This document shows positions 1 through 9,506 of a DNA stretch of 51,269 nucleotides, piece after piece. The notes beneath the pieces were generated by a model, which worked only from the letters and a program-made list of their open reading frames with translations, did not search any database and had not been told where the DNA came from. Position 1 is the stretch's first letter; every line of letters begins with the position of its first letter. The DNA is taken from NCBI GenBank assembly GCA_029570835.1, contig JAKPTX010000139.1, forward strand, positions 1-51,269, written 5' to 3'. The DNA comes from Bacteroidota bacterium. GTDB lineage: Bacteria; Bacteroidota; Bacteroidia; Bacteroidales; WCHB1-69. Position numbers and translations under genes: made by a program.

Positions 1-8
1 CATTTTGT

Positions 9-107
9 GACCTCCCCCTGCCCCCTCCGAAGGAGGGGGTGCTCTACGGAAGATTTTTTCAAAAAAATGTAGGTTGTTCCCCTCCTTTGGAGGGGCTAGG
101 GGAGGTC
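9..107. repeat. Inverted pair of CCTCCCC-type dispersed repeats
   Basis: One copy of a CCTCCCC...CCCCTCC-GAAGG-AGGGGG unit lies at 9-39 and a related unit in the opposite orientation (CCCCTCC-TTTGG-AGGGG, ending AGGGGAGGTC) at 79-107. Each unit is itself a short hairpin around the CTCC/GGAG core and the two units can pair with each other. A further copy lies at 31540-31570. Units of this type are common between genes in Bacteroidota genomes, as far as I recall. No coding potential is seen. Confidence 0.75.
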
Positions 108-352
108 TAATTCGTAATTCGTAATTCACACTCCATATCAAAAATGGAAAATTTTCCAGAGTGGGGAAATAAAAATTCTAAAAAGGGAAATTTTTTCTGC
201 CCCCCAATTATTTAAATTTAGAAATTAGAAATCAGAAATTAGAAATATAAAGAATCTATATTGAGTATAAACTCCTGAAAATTAATTCTAAATTCTAAAT
301 TCTGAATTCTAAATTTAGGAATCGTAATTCGTAATTCGTAATTGAAGCAGTT
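108..352. repeat. Heptamer-phased repeat tract enclosing GAGTGGGG element copy A
   Basis: This spacer has no gene. Its bases can be written as 35 successive 7-base words without losing register: TAATTCG words at 108-128, AGAAATT-type words at 220-247, AAATTCT words at 283-310 and TAATTCG again at 325-338 (108, 206 and 325 are all 3 modulo 7). Inside it, GAGTGGGG (159-166) is followed after 30 bases by CTGCCCCCC (197-205). TGGAAAATTTTCCA at 145-158 is a perfect palindrome just before GAGTGGGG. The tract stops at the 3' end of the helicase gene. Confidence 0.8.
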
Positions 353-353
353 A

Positions 354-1766
354 TTATATTTCGTCAAAATTAATGAGATACACCTCTTTCTTTCCTCTGG
401 TTATCGCGGTGTAAAGCCAACGTAGATGCTCTATGGTCAACTCTTCATCTTGGAAAAGGACAAAGTCGATCAGGGCAACGCTCCATTCACCACCTTGAGA
501 TTTGTGTCCGGTAACGGCGTACGAGAACTTGATTTGAACGGCATTCAGATAGGGATCCTCTTTGAGGAGTTTCATGCGCTCTTTTATGCCGGTAATATCG
601 GCATAATCCAGTGAAACTGACTCATACAACGCATTGTATTCCTCAAAAGTAAGTGCCGAGGATGTGGACAAAAGGGTGTTCAAAATTACCTTAATCTCAA
701 AAGGGGGAAAGTCAGGATAATCACACAGTTGCACCATCAGATCGGCAAACTGAAAGCCGTGCATCTCCTCGGTTCTAACCACCTTTTGAACCTCCATCAT
801 CTCTCCATTGGCAATAAATCCCAATTCATGATCCTCACTCAGATAGAAGTAGTTGTTTTTGACTGCCATAATCAAATCTCCGCCATTGATCAACGATTCC
901 CTGAACAAAATTCTATTCCGGATCTCCTGATTAAACAGATTGGCTCTCCAGTTTGAACGGGTGATGATAATAATGTCATCGACACTGTAATTGGAATAAA
1001 GCTGATGTAATAATTCTTCCAGATCGATTCCATCCACTTTTATAAAGTCGGGGTAAGTGTCACATAAAAAGCGAATCTTTTCAACTTTCTCTTTTTTGAT
1101 GACTTGTCTTAACAGGTTGGCATTGACCAATATGCCGGATTCCTCCTCTTGGCGCACAATGTCGGTGAGGGTATACTCTTCGCCTAGTAAATCAAAATAA
1201 TCGTTCATAAACGAGAGATTTAATGCTTTGCTTTCAGTCTCATGAATGGGAGCCAACTGCGCATCATCACCCACGAAAATCAACTTGTTATTTTTTCCTT
1301 CAAATACAAACTGAACCAGATCTTCCAATAGATTTCCTACCGGATAATAATCCTCCCGATGCTGATATTGCGCAATCATGGAGACTTCATCCACAATAAA
1401 AAGGGTATTGGACAGTTGATTAATCTTTCGCCGCATGACAAGTTTTCCATCCATGTTTTGGACGGAATAGATCACCTTGTGGATGGTATAAGCTGCTGTG
1501 TTGGCGTAGGATGAAAACACCTTGGCGCTTCTTCCGGTGGGTGCTAACAAAATGATGTTGCGTCGGTTTTGAACAAATGTTTTAACTAAAGCACTGACTA
1601 AACTGGTTTTTCCTGTACCGGCATATCCTCTGAGTATAAAAAAACGGCGCTCTCCCTTCTTAAATAAAAAATCAACTATTTTTTCAATGGCTTCCTCCTG
1701 ACTTTGCGTCATGAGGTAAGGGAACTCATTGATTAATAAGGAGATAAAATCGTTCTTAAAAAGCAT
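354..1766 (-). CDS. RecD-like ATP-dependent DNA helicase
   Basis: Superfamily 1 helicase of the RecD/Pif1 type, expected to unwind DNA with ATP in repair or recombination. Seen: N-terminal Q-rich start, Walker A GYAGTGKTS at about residues 47-55, Walker B IVDEVSM, a GDDAQLAPI motif III, and the C-terminal UvrD_C_2-type signature VTGHKSQGGEW followed by YTAITRGKKEVYLI. There is no N-terminal RecD2-like extension, so it is the short (about 470 aa) form. The open frame reaches a TTG at 1778, but the ATG at 1766 is preferred; it overlaps the end of the upstream tamL gene by 11 bases, so the two are probably co-transcribed. Partner subunits RecB/RecC are not seen. Confidence 0.88.
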   Translation of the reverse strand: MLFKNDFISLLINEFPYLMTQSQEEAIEKIVDFLFKKGERRFFILRGYAGTGKTSLVSALVKTFVQNRRNIILLAPTGRSAKVFSSYANTAAYTIHKVIYSVQNMDGKLVMRRKINQLSNTLFIVDEVSMIAQYQHREDYYPVGNLLEDLVQFVFEGKNNKLIFVGDDAQLAPIHETESKALNLSFMNDYFDLLGEEYTLTDIVRQEEESGILVNANLLRQVIKKEKVEKIRFLCDTYPDFIKVDGIDLEELLHQLYSNYSVDDIIIITRSNWRANLFNQEIRNRILFRESLINGGDLIMAVKNNYFYLSEDHELGFIANGEMMEVQKVVRTEEMHGFQFADLMVQLCDYPDFPPFEIKVILNTLLSTSSALTFEEYNALYESVSLDYADITGIKERMKLLKEDPYLNAVQIKFSYAVTGHKSQGGEWSVALIDFVLFQDEELTIEHLRWLYTAITRGKKEVYLINFDEI

Positions 1767-4152
1767 GATTAATCCCAAATTGTAATCCTTGCGCCCAATG
1801 CCAGGTCTTGTCAGTCATCCACGCTTTGTTAATCCATCGGGAATGGGCATCCCCGACTGTGGGATCATAAATAGGCAGACCATAATCAAAACGCAAGACA
1901 AAAAATGAAAAGTCAAGACGTATACCTGCACCTACAGCGGTAGCAATCTCTTTATAAAAACGATGAAAGGCAAAATCAGCATTTTCCATTTCGGCGTAGG
2001 GCTTACTTAACCATACATTTCCAAAGTCGGCAAAAATACCGTATTTGACGATTTTATAGATAGTACCCCTATATTCCAGGTTGAATTCCAATTTGATATC
2101 TCCCGTTTTCTCTATATAGGATTCGGAATGATAACTCCCCGGACCCAATTGACGGAATGTCCATCCTCTCATACTGTTTGAACCACCGGCAAAAAAACTC
2201 TTTTCAAAGGGGATAACAGCACTATTATACAAAGGAATAGCAAAACCTATATGTAATCTGCTTGCAAAAGAACTTTTATTGGAAATGAATTTCAAATAAC
2301 GAATTGTAAAATCGAGACGTTCAAAAGCACTGTAGTTAAACTGATCCAAGATTTTCCATCTATTTTCTATATCAACAAAATAATTGATGGTTGAAAGAGT
2401 GAGTCCTACAGATTCAAACATACTTGAAATAAATATCTTCCGTTTTTTAGAATCATTAGAGTGAGTGTAACTCAAGCCATATTTGAAAGCTATGAGGATA
2501 AATTTGTCAAACTTTCTTTGGTAACTATCAGGATATGAGGTGATTAACATAGCGTTTCGTGTTCCCCGACTATCAATTGTGCTGACATCGAGTGGTGTGA
2601 AGGTGTGAAATAGGGCAGAGGGTATTCCCCAATGATAAGAAAAATTAGAGAATAACATCAATCTGGAGAAAAGTTCAGAGTAGCTTCCTCCGAGCTTAAT
2701 GGAAGTTCGATACTGTTTTTTGTAGTTATCTCTGGGAGTGGTGATGATGAGAAAGTAAGGAAGATCCAAAGAAACGGATCCCCCGTATTCGCCATACACT
2801 TTAGATTCGTTGACTTCTTTCCCTATTAAATTATTCAACCAATTGTAGTACAGTACATTAACAAACCCACTGATATTCAAATATTCAGCACCTTTAAAGA
2901 GGTTTCTGTCGAAATAAGTACATGAAAAACTGCTCAAATCGGTGCGTATTTCCAATTGTGGTTTAATCCCCCAAGGTTTATTTAAAGTTAATTTGTAAAT
3001 AGTGTTAACTTTTCCTCTTTTTAAGAGGGAATCCGAATCGGAAACATGCTCTTCAAACGAGATGTTGATAATATTAAAATTATTAAGGTCTTTGAGTCTT
3101 TTGTAGGTGTGATTATAGGCTTCTTGTGAGTAGGGGTACCCTTTTTTGGTATAGATGGAATTGTTGATTACGGAATATCTAAAATCGTTTATATGCACTA
3201 ATTTTCCCTTTTTGTTGATCATTACGGGAGTGATGTAATAGTAGTGAGTAGGATCACCATATTCCCTGGTATCAGTGATTAAAGTGGTATCCATCATAAC
3301 TGATCCGGTTTCATACCTGGGATCATAGTTGGTATATATGTAAACCTTGTCAAAGGAATATTTGAATTGGTGTTTGTTTTTTGTTTCCGAATCTTGAATT
3401 CGATCAAAATTGAGCTTTATGCTGATTGCAACAGTTGGAAAACCTTCTTTATTTCGTAAAAGTTGTGAATTGGTGGTGTCCACCTCTATCGTAATAATCG
3501 AATTAGATGCGTGGTAATAGCCCTCATTTCGAATGGAGGAGAGGATTCTGTTTTTTTCTTGAATCAATCTCTTTTCATCATACTTCATCCCTTTTTTGAT
3601 CAGAGATTGCGCAGTGTCCTGCATGACAATTCTTTTATACTCCGTAATTTCAACCTGGAAGTCAACATCTCTTATATAATAGGGTTGGTTAGTATACACA
3701 TGATAATTAACTGCTACAATTTGTTCACGACGAGAAATAACCTCAGGAATGACATGAGCATCAAAATGACCTCGTTGCCTTAATACTGAATTGAGTTGAT
3801 TGACCGAGTAGATGACATTGAGTGTGTCATACAAAACCTGCTTTTCACCGTGCTTTCTCAACCATTGTCTGACTTTACCATCGCTGATAACTTCACCGGT
3901 AATGGAGTCGGTAATAGGTTGATTATTTGCGTATAAATAAGGTTTTATTAGAAAAATTCCCATTGACCGTTTATTGGGAATCGGTCGTACATAATCGATT
4001 AAATCATAAAACTCATCCGGTTTGGCATCTTTAATGGTAACACTGTTTTTTATTAAAACTGACTCGTTTTTATTTAAGTTTGTCGTAATGCTACACGAAG
4101 TAACACTGACACCCAAAAGAGTAAAAAGGATCAGTTTAAATTTTAAATTCAT
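1756..4152 (-). CDS. tamL: TamL-like lipoprotein of the Omp85 (BamA/TamA) family
   Basis: Outer-membrane Omp85 protein of the Bacteroidota TamL type. The N-terminus carries a lipoprotein signal with lipobox VTSC (Cys20), unlike proteobacterial TamA. Residues of about 50-380 look like POTRA repeats (for example YYIRDVDFQVEI... and GYYHASNSIITIEVDTTN), and the rest is a surface-antigen beta barrel with the family-typical SFFAGGSNSMRGW motif and a final Phe. Known role of the family: assembling or inserting envelope proteins together with TamB. No tamB gene adjoins it. Its ATG overlaps the stop of the lolA-like gene (TAATG), which implies translational coupling. TamL rather than BamA because of the lipobox and the length (798 aa). 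Confidence 0.85.
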   Translation of the reverse strand: MNLKFKLILFTLLGVSVTSCSITTNLNKNESVLIKNSVTIKDAKPDEFYDLIDYVRPIPNKRSMGIFLIKPYLYANNQPITDSITGEVISDGKVRQWLRKHGEKQVLYDTLNVIYSVNQLNSVLRQRGHFDAHVIPEVISRREQIVAVNYHVYTNQPYYIRDVDFQVEITEYKRIVMQDTAQSLIKKGMKYDEKRLIQEKNRILSSIRNEGYYHASNSIITIEVDTTNSQLLRNKEGFPTVAISIKLNFDRIQDSETKNKHQFKYSFDKVYIYTNYDPRYETGSVMMDTTLITDTREYGDPTHYYYITPVMINKKGKLVHINDFRYSVINNSIYTKKGYPYSQEAYNHTYKRLKDLNNFNIINISFEEHVSDSDSLLKRGKVNTIYKLTLNKPWGIKPQLEIRTDLSSFSCTYFDRNLFKGAEYLNISGFVNVLYYNWLNNLIGKEVNESKVYGEYGGSVSLDLPYFLIITTPRDNYKKQYRTSIKLGGSYSELFSRLMLFSNFSYHWGIPSALFHTFTPLDVSTIDSRGTRNAMLITSYPDSYQRKFDKFILIAFKYGLSYTHSNDSKKRKIFISSMFESVGLTLSTINYFVDIENRWKILDQFNYSAFERLDFTIRYLKFISNKSSFASRLHIGFAIPLYNSAVIPFEKSFFAGGSNSMRGWTFRQLGPGSYHSESYIEKTGDIKLEFNLEYRGTIYKIVKYGIFADFGNVWLSKPYAEMENADFAFHRFYKEIATAVGAGIRLDFSFFVLRFDYGLPIYDPTVGDAHSRWINKAWMTDKTWHWAQGLQFGINHAF

Positions 4153-4814
4153 TAGCGCATATCATTAATTTCAACACCGGGATATTGCTCTTTTTTAAAG
4201 CTAAAAATTTGGTCATTAATAGTTCCATTAGGAACCAATTTTGTAATTTTGTACAAATAGATCGTATTGTCTTTATCGTGAATTTCCGTTTGGGTTACCT
4301 CTTTTTTACTCTTATCAATATAGATTCTGATTTTATAGTAACTATTATTTTTAAGGGGGATCAGGTCAATGATTTGCAATATGCGTCCATTTTTTGTCTC
4401 CTCTCGGATAAAACGAGCTTTAAACTCCTTTTTCCAATGGGCTAAAAATTTAGTGGGATGGAAAATGGGAATATCTGCTTCATCATACTCGTAAATATTC
4501 ACTTCATTCCCGTTTTTTTGATAATTCCATACACTCTCTTTATCACAAGCGTAGATATCTCCATCTAAAGAAGCATGATATTTTTCTTTTTTGATAATCA
4601 GTTTACCCGTTAAAGATGAGACTGTTTTTTTCTCCTTTTTAGTCTGAAACTGAAAATCTATATTCATGGTTGAGTAAGAGTCATATTTTGCCAGTACACC
4701 CTCCAGGATAGTTCCTGCACCCTGATCTTTATCCACAGTTGTTTGTCCTTTTAATGTGAATAACAAAAGGCTAAAGGAGATTAAAGCGATCCAACTGATG
4801 ATTGTTTTTTTCAT
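4152..4814 (-). CDS. LolA-like periplasmic lipoprotein carrier
   Basis: A 220-residue secreted protein with an N-terminal signal peptide (hydrophobic stretch at about 5-20, then LKGQTTVD) and the LolA-type half-barrel pattern: YDSYSTMNIDFQFQT, LTGKLIIKKEKYHASLDGD, SVWNYQKNGNEVNIYEYDEADIP and a terminal beta strand KEQYPGVEINDM. The family carries lipoproteins or other lipids from the inner to the outer membrane through the periplasm. It lies 56 bases after ftsK and overlaps tamL, an arrangement that ties it to outer-membrane assembly. The ATG at 4814 directly precedes a good signal peptide. Confidence 0.83.
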   Translation of the reverse strand: MKKTIISWIALISFSLLLFTLKGQTTVDKDQGAGTILEGVLAKYDSYSTMNIDFQFQTKKEKKTVSSLTGKLIIKKEKYHASLDGDIYACDKESVWNYQKNGNEVNIYEYDEADIPIFHPTKFLAHWKKEFKARFIREETKNGRILQIIDLIPLKNNSYYKIRIYIDKSKKEVTQTEIHDKDNTIYLYKITKLVPNGTINDQIFSFKKEQYPGVEINDMR

Positions 4815-4870
4815 TTTCTTGTCAATTTATTAACCTTCTATCTGTATAGACTCTGCTTTTTAGGTTCTGT

Positions 4871-7432
4871 TTAATCAAATAAGCCCATTCTGATAAAAAT
4901 TTGTCTTAATTCTTCTTCAGATCTAACCTTAACCTCACGGGCTTTACTACCAATTGAGGGCCCCACAATATCAAACTCTTCCAATTGATCCATGATACGT
5001 CCTGCCCGGTTATACCCTAACTTCATTTTTCGTTGAATATTGGAAGTGGATCCAATTTGTGTTTGGACAATGAGTGTGGCTGCATCCATAAAGAGCGGAT
5101 CAATCTCGTCAATAGAACTCATATCATCTTCCAATCCTTTATTTTCTTCCATATCATATTCCGGTAGCATATAAGCATCGGGGTAGGATTGCTGCTCTTC
5201 AATAAATTGAGTAACCCTTTCAATTTCAGGTGTATCCACAAATGCACATTGCAGACGAATCAAATCACTTCCCGTAGAGAGCAACATATCACCCTTTCCA
5301 ATCAATTGATCGGCACCATTGCCATCCAAAATAGTTCGGGAGTCGATTTTTGAAGATACACGGAAAGCAATTCTGGATGGGAAGTTGGCTTTGATAATTC
5401 CTGTGATAATATTGACTGAAGGTCTTTGAGTTGCAATAATCAAGTGGATTCCGATAGCACGTGCCAACTGGGCTAGGCGTGCAATCGGTGTTTCAATCTC
5501 CCTTCCTGAAGTCATGATCAAATCCCCAAACTCATCGATAATGAGTACGATATAAGGTAAATAACGGTGTCCCAATGCCGGAGAGAGTTTCCGACTGCAA
5601 AATTTGGCATTGTACTCTTTGATATTTCTGGTTTTGGCCAGTTTGAGCAGATCATATCGTTGATCCATCTCTACACATAAAGAGTTGAGAGTTTGGATCA
5701 CTTTTTTGGAGTCGGTAATGATAGGATCCTCTGTATCCGGTAATTTGGCTAAATAGTGCTTTTCTATGGTTGAGTAGAGCGTGAACTCAACCTTTTTAGG
5801 ATCAATAAGAACCAATTTCAACTCCGAAGGATGCTTTTTGTAGAGTAGGGAAGTGATGATTGCGTTGAGTCCTACCGATTTTCCTTGTCCGGTTGCTCCG
5901 GCCATCAACAGGTGAGGCATTTTAGCTAAATCCACTACAAAAGGTTCATTGCTGATAGTCTTCCCTAACCCGATGGGTAAGTCAAACTTATTATTTTGAA
6001 ATTTTTCTGACTCGATGATACTTTTCATGGAAACCATTTGAGGATTTTTATTGGGGACCTCAATCCCAATAGTTCCTCTGCCGGGAATGGGTGCGATAAT
6101 CCTAATCCCCAATGCCGACAAACTCAATGCAATGTCATCTTCTAAGTTTTTAATCTTGGAGATGCGTACTCCATCATCCGGTATAATTTCGTACAATGTA
6201 ACAGTAGGTCCAATAGTTGCGGATATCTTTTTGATTTTGATCTTGAAATTATCGAGTGTACGGACAATATTGTTTTTATTTTCATGCAACTCTTTGTTTA
6301 CCAATGACATGTCAATTTCCTGATTTTCGTACTCATTCAATAGGTCGCTGGTTGGGAATTGATAAAAGGAGAGATCCAAGTGAGGGTCATAATCCTCCAA
6401 GTGTTCGGTAAAGAGCGGCTCATCATCCCCATCAGCCAGTCCATTCTCCTCGCCGAAATACTCTTCCTCCCCCCCTTGATTTAAAGGAAATTGAATCGTA
6501 TCATCAGATTTGGAAGTTGGTGAAACGATTTCGAAATCAACTTGGGATTCCTGAGAAGAAGTCGGTTGTTTATTGTCGGAAGTATGATCATCAAAAATGA
6601 TTTTATTGGTGTCATACTCATCTGTTAACTTATTTCTATCTTCAATATAGAGCTCAGGCAGTTTAATATCTTCAGACTTTTCCTCCTTCTTTGAACTCTT
6701 CTTTTTTCTGAACCAAGAAAATGATTGAGACTCTTGTTTTTCTCCATCTTCCCCATTTGTTCTCTTTTTGGGAAGAGAGTCGGCAACAACTTGATAGCTT
6801 TTTGCAGGAGAAATATTGTAAAAAAGAATTAAAATGATGAGAAAAGAGGCTAAAAGAATCAATATTGTTCCCCATATACCGGTTTTGAGCAACATTTGAC
6901 TAGCTAAATAGTTCCCAAAAAAACCTGAAATGTACTCCCAATCTCCATTAACTAAGAAAGTTCCCAATAAAGTTGAAAGCCATGCCATGGTGATAATAGT
7001 AGTGAGGGAAGTAGAAAGAATAGGTGCGATTTTTTTTCTAAACGCTAAATATAATCCCCAAATAAAAAGTAAAAATGAAAAACCGATAGAGAAAAACCCA
7101 AAAGTGAATTGAACGATATAATATGCACAATAGGCACCCACTTTTCCTGTTATGTTCTTAATTCCGGGTGTGTGAGTAGCGATGAGATGTGCATCATTTT
7201 GAAATACAAAATAGGAACTCAGTATGGCAGTAAAAAGATAAAGAGAAAAAGCAAGAATCAAGATACCATACACCTGAATCATCTTTTGACTAGTCCAAAA
7301 AGCAAAGAACTTTTTCCCGTTCTGATTGCTTTTTTTGCCCTTTTTCGGACTGCTCTTCCGATAAACCGTAACACTGTTCTTTGCAGGCCTGTCTGACAAT
7401 GGATGGAATCGTGTATTTTTGGATTTTGCCAT
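4871..7432 (-). CDS. ftsK: FtsK/SpoIIIE DNA translocase
   Basis: Septal DNA pump that clears chromosome ends and activates XerCD at dif during division. Four membrane segments lie within the first 210 residues. A charged, acidic linker runs to about residue 370 (DGDDEPLFTEH...). The RecA-like motor has Walker A GATGQGKS (Lys518), LVLIDPKKVEF, Walker B YIVLIIDEFGDL and the IIATQRPSVNIITG signature. The C-terminal gamma winged helix (QRKMKLGYNRAGRIMDQLE) would read KOPS sites. At 853 aa it is a normal Bacteroidota length. It is the first gene of the minus-strand run, behind a TATTTTTG box at 7461-7468. Confidence 0.96.
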   Translation of the reverse strand: MAKSKNTRFHPLSDRPAKNSVTVYRKSSPKKGKKSNQNGKKFFAFWTSQKMIQVYGILILAFSLYLFTAILSSYFVFQNDAHLIATHTPGIKNITGKVGAYCAYYIVQFTFGFFSIGFSFLLFIWGLYLAFRKKIAPILSTSLTTIITMAWLSTLLGTFLVNGDWEYISGFFGNYLASQMLLKTGIWGTILILLASFLIILILFYNISPAKSYQVVADSLPKKRTNGEDGEKQESQSFSWFRKKKSSKKEEKSEDIKLPELYIEDRNKLTDEYDTNKIIFDDHTSDNKQPTSSQESQVDFEIVSPTSKSDDTIQFPLNQGGEEEYFGEENGLADGDDEPLFTEHLEDYDPHLDLSFYQFPTSDLLNEYENQEIDMSLVNKELHENKNNIVRTLDNFKIKIKKISATIGPTVTLYEIIPDDGVRISKIKNLEDDIALSLSALGIRIIAPIPGRGTIGIEVPNKNPQMVSMKSIIESEKFQNNKFDLPIGLGKTISNEPFVVDLAKMPHLLMAGATGQGKSVGLNAIITSLLYKKHPSELKLVLIDPKKVEFTLYSTIEKHYLAKLPDTEDPIITDSKKVIQTLNSLCVEMDQRYDLLKLAKTRNIKEYNAKFCSRKLSPALGHRYLPYIVLIIDEFGDLIMTSGREIETPIARLAQLARAIGIHLIIATQRPSVNIITGIIKANFPSRIAFRVSSKIDSRTILDGNGADQLIGKGDMLLSTGSDLIRLQCAFVDTPEIERVTQFIEEQQSYPDAYMLPEYDMEENKGLEDDMSSIDEIDPLFMDAATLIVQTQIGSTSNIQRKMKLGYNRAGRIMDQLEEFDIVGPSIGSKAREVKVRSEEELRQIFIRMGLFD

Positions 7433-7460
7433 GGAAAAAATAGATAATCAATATAAACAA

Positions 7461-7468
7461 CAAAAATA
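7461..7468 (-). promoter_or_regulatory. Putative -7 box for ftsK operon
   Basis: TATTTTTG on the minus strand, about 30 bases before the ftsK ATG, fits the Bacteroidota consensus TAnnTTTG. No TTTG box at 19-21 bases upstream. Confidence 0.45.
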
Positions 7469-7570
7469 CAACTTTAATTTAAAATAGCTAAATAATGGAG
7501 GGAAAGAATATTAACAATAATCTGTTAGGAAAAAACGTTATATTATCCATAAAAAAAGAGATAAGAACTG

Positions 7571-7578
7571 TATTTTTG
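7571..7578 (+). promoter_or_regulatory. Putative -7 box for exbB operon
   Basis: TATTTTTG, 20 bases before the exbB ATG, fits TAnnTTTG. The -33 element is not recognisable. Confidence 0.45.
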
Positions 7579-7598
7579 CTTGAATAATATTTTGTCGT

Positions 7599-8291
7599 AT
7601 GAAAAGTTTGTTTTTTTTACAAATTGCTGATGCTGCCGGAGTAGAAGCTGCCGCACCTGTTGTTAAAGAGTTAAAGTTCATTAACTTTATATTTGACCCC
7701 AATAGTTTGTGGATCATGATTCCGCTCTATATCATGTTTTTCCTAGCTATTTATATCTTTGTTGAGCGGTGGCTAACTTTAAACAAAGCATCCAAGGAGG
7801 AACGCAACTTTATGAATAATATTAAAGATTTTATTCATGATGGAAAGGTGGATTCTGCTTTAGCTTTGTGTAAGGGAAATGACACTCCATTGGCAAGAAT
7901 GATTGAAAAAGGACTCACAAGAATTGGAAAACCTCTCGAAGATATTGCAACAGCAATTGAAAATACAGGGAAATTGGAGATTCAAAGATTGGAAAAAAGT
8001 GTACCCTATTTAGCAACCATTGCCGGTGCCGCACCGATGTTGGGTTTCTTGGGTACTGTTGTCGGGATGGTTGTTGCATTCCACAATATGGAAGCCAATG
8101 CCAATAACGTAAATATTGCAGATTTGGCAGGAGGGATCTACACCGCAATGATTACTACTATTGCAGGGTTAATTGTAGGGGTTATTGCTTATATCCTCTA
8201 TAACGTGATTGTTACCAGAATCTCTTCTGTGGTTTATGTTTTGGAAGCCAAAACAACCGAATTCATGGATCTGCTCCATGAACCGTTATAA
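7599..8291 (+). CDS. exbB: ExbB/TolQ/MotA-family proton channel
   Basis: Inner-membrane channel subunit that, with ExbD, turns proton flow into movement of TonB to power outer-membrane receptors. Seen: first membrane segment at about 36-55 (YIMFFLAIYIFVERWL), a cytoplasmic domain with the family motif PLARMIEKGL and IQRLEKSVPYLATIAGAAPMLGFLGTVVGM, then a third segment MITTIAGLIVGVIAYILYN. At 230 aa it is the usual size. It begins the exbB-exbD-tonB-folC run; the gap to exbD is 27 bases. Confidence 0.93.
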   Translation: MKSLFFLQIADAAGVEAAAPVVKELKFINFIFDPNSLWIMIPLYIMFFLAIYIFVERWLTLNKASKEERNFMNNIKDFIHDGKVDSALALCKGNDTPLARMIEKGLTRIGKPLEDIATAIENTGKLEIQRLEKSVPYLATIAGAAPMLGFLGTVVGMVVAFHNMEANANNVNIADLAGGIYTAMITTIAGLIVGVIAYILYNVIVTRISSVVYVLEAKTTEFMDLLHEPL

Positions 8292-8318
8292 TCGTGAAAT
8301 CTAAAAAAATGAAAAATT

Positions 8319-8780
8319 ATGGGTCTCAAAATGCAAAATAAGATTAGCTCTTCTTTTAGTGCTACATCTATGTCTGACTTGGTTTTTCTTTTGTTGATCT
8401 TTTTTATGATCACCTCCACTCTTGTTTCCCCTAATGCAATTTCAATTAATCTACCCAGAAGTGATTCGTCTAAGCATTTGGTGGCAAAGAATATAGAGGT
8501 ATATATAGACTCTTTAAGCAACTATTATGTCAATCCACAAGGAGGAAATAGAGAACCGGTTCCGGTAGAGGAGATGATGCCACGTTTACTGGAAGCTGCT
8601 CAACAATATCAAGTTACTCCCGGAGATACATCAACCCCTAAGTTGATTGTTTTACGTGCGGATGCTCAGGTTCCTGTTCAAGCTGTTGTAACTTTATGGG
8701 ATATCCTTAATCAATTGAATGAACAATTTGAAGAAGCGGATCGCTTTAAATTAATATTTGCAACTGAAGCTAAAGAATAA
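8319..8780 (+). CDS. exbD: ExbD/TolR-family biopolymer transporter
   Basis: Second subunit of the ExbB-ExbD motor. One membrane helix at about residues 20-40 begins with the conserved proton-carrying Asp (Asp20 in MSDLVFLLLIFFMITST). A periplasmic domain follows (VEVYIDSLSNYYVN... KLIVLRADAQVPVQAVVTLWDILNQ). Start: ATG at 8319; an ATG four codons later (8331) is equally possible. Three bases separate it from tonB. Confidence 0.92.
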   Translation: MGLKMQNKISSSFSATSMSDLVFLLLIFFMITSTLVSPNAISINLPRSDSSKHLVAKNIEVYIDSLSNYYVNPQGGNREPVPVEEMMPRLLEAAQQYQVTPGDTSTPKLIVLRADAQVPVQAVVTLWDILNQLNEQFEEADRFKLIFATEAKE

Positions 8781-8783
8781 AAT

Positions 8784-9482
8784 ATGATTCCTACTGAAAA
8801 GAAACATAAACGAATAGCATTGAGCGTTTCAACCGTGGTAACGCTTCTTTCGCTATTGTTGTTTTCTTTGTACGGTTTTAAATATGAGGATCCCCCCCCT
8901 CCACCTAAAAAGATGATTTATGTTGAACTCTCCGAGTGGGACGGCGGTGGCGGCGGTGGTGGAAATCAAGCTCAAGTGAAATCCAATCAGGTACCTTCTG
9001 CTTCGCAAAATGTACAAACTCAAAATGTGGATAATCAACCCGCAGTATTTACAAATCCGGTGCAACAAACTCAAACAACAACACCTGCTGTACAAACTCC
9101 AAAACCTGACCCAAATGCTGTTTTTCGTCCCGGTATGGGTGGTGGCACAGGCGGTGGTACAGGTACAGGTGTAGGACAGGGAAGAGGCAGTGGAATTGGT
9201 TTGGGTGATGGAGGTGGTATGGGTGGAGGAATTGGTTATGGCACAGGAAAAAGGAAAATGCTGAAGATTCCCGATATGACAATTAAAGAGGAGGGAATTG
9301 TTTATGTTGAAGTCCATGTTAATAAAGATGGAACAATACGTGATGCCAGAGTGATTTCTACACCCAAATACTCTACAACAATAACCTCTGCTACAATTCG
9401 GAATGAGTGTGTAACTCGTGCGAGGAATACCCGATATGAACCGGGAAAAGAGGAGTTGAGAATTATTGAGTTTAAACCTTAA
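8784..9482 (+). CDS. tonB: TonB-like energy transducer with glycine-rich linker
   Basis: Links the ExbBD motor to the outer membrane. Seen: one N-terminal membrane helix (about 11-30), a proline/lysine stretch PPPPPKK, then two glycine-rich linkers (seven Gly in a row near residue 55; a longer Gly/Thr/Met region at about 115-155) and a C-terminal TonB-type domain (VYVEVHVNKDGTIRDARVIS). Classical TonB linkers are Pro/Lys-rich, so the Gly-rich spacer is unusual; TolA-like roles are possible. Location after exbBD supports the call. Confidence 0.8.
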   Translation: MIPTEKKHKRIALSVSTVVTLLSLLLFSLYGFKYEDPPPPPKKMIYVELSEWDGGGGGGGNQAQVKSNQVPSASQNVQTQNVDNQPAVFTNPVQQTQTTTPAVQTPKPDPNAVFRPGMGGGTGGGTGTGVGQGRGSGIGLGDGGGMGGGIGYGTGKRKMLKIPDMTIKEEGIVYVEVHVNKDGTIRDARVISTPKYSTTITSATIRNECVTRARNTRYEPGKEELRIIEFKP

Positions 9483-9506
9483 CCCGTTTATTTATTGTTG
9501 ATAGTT

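Noticed and set aside
8853-9317. Minus-strand ORFs opposite tonB
   Set aside because: They are shadows of the glycine- and glutamine-rich coding sequence on the plus strand.
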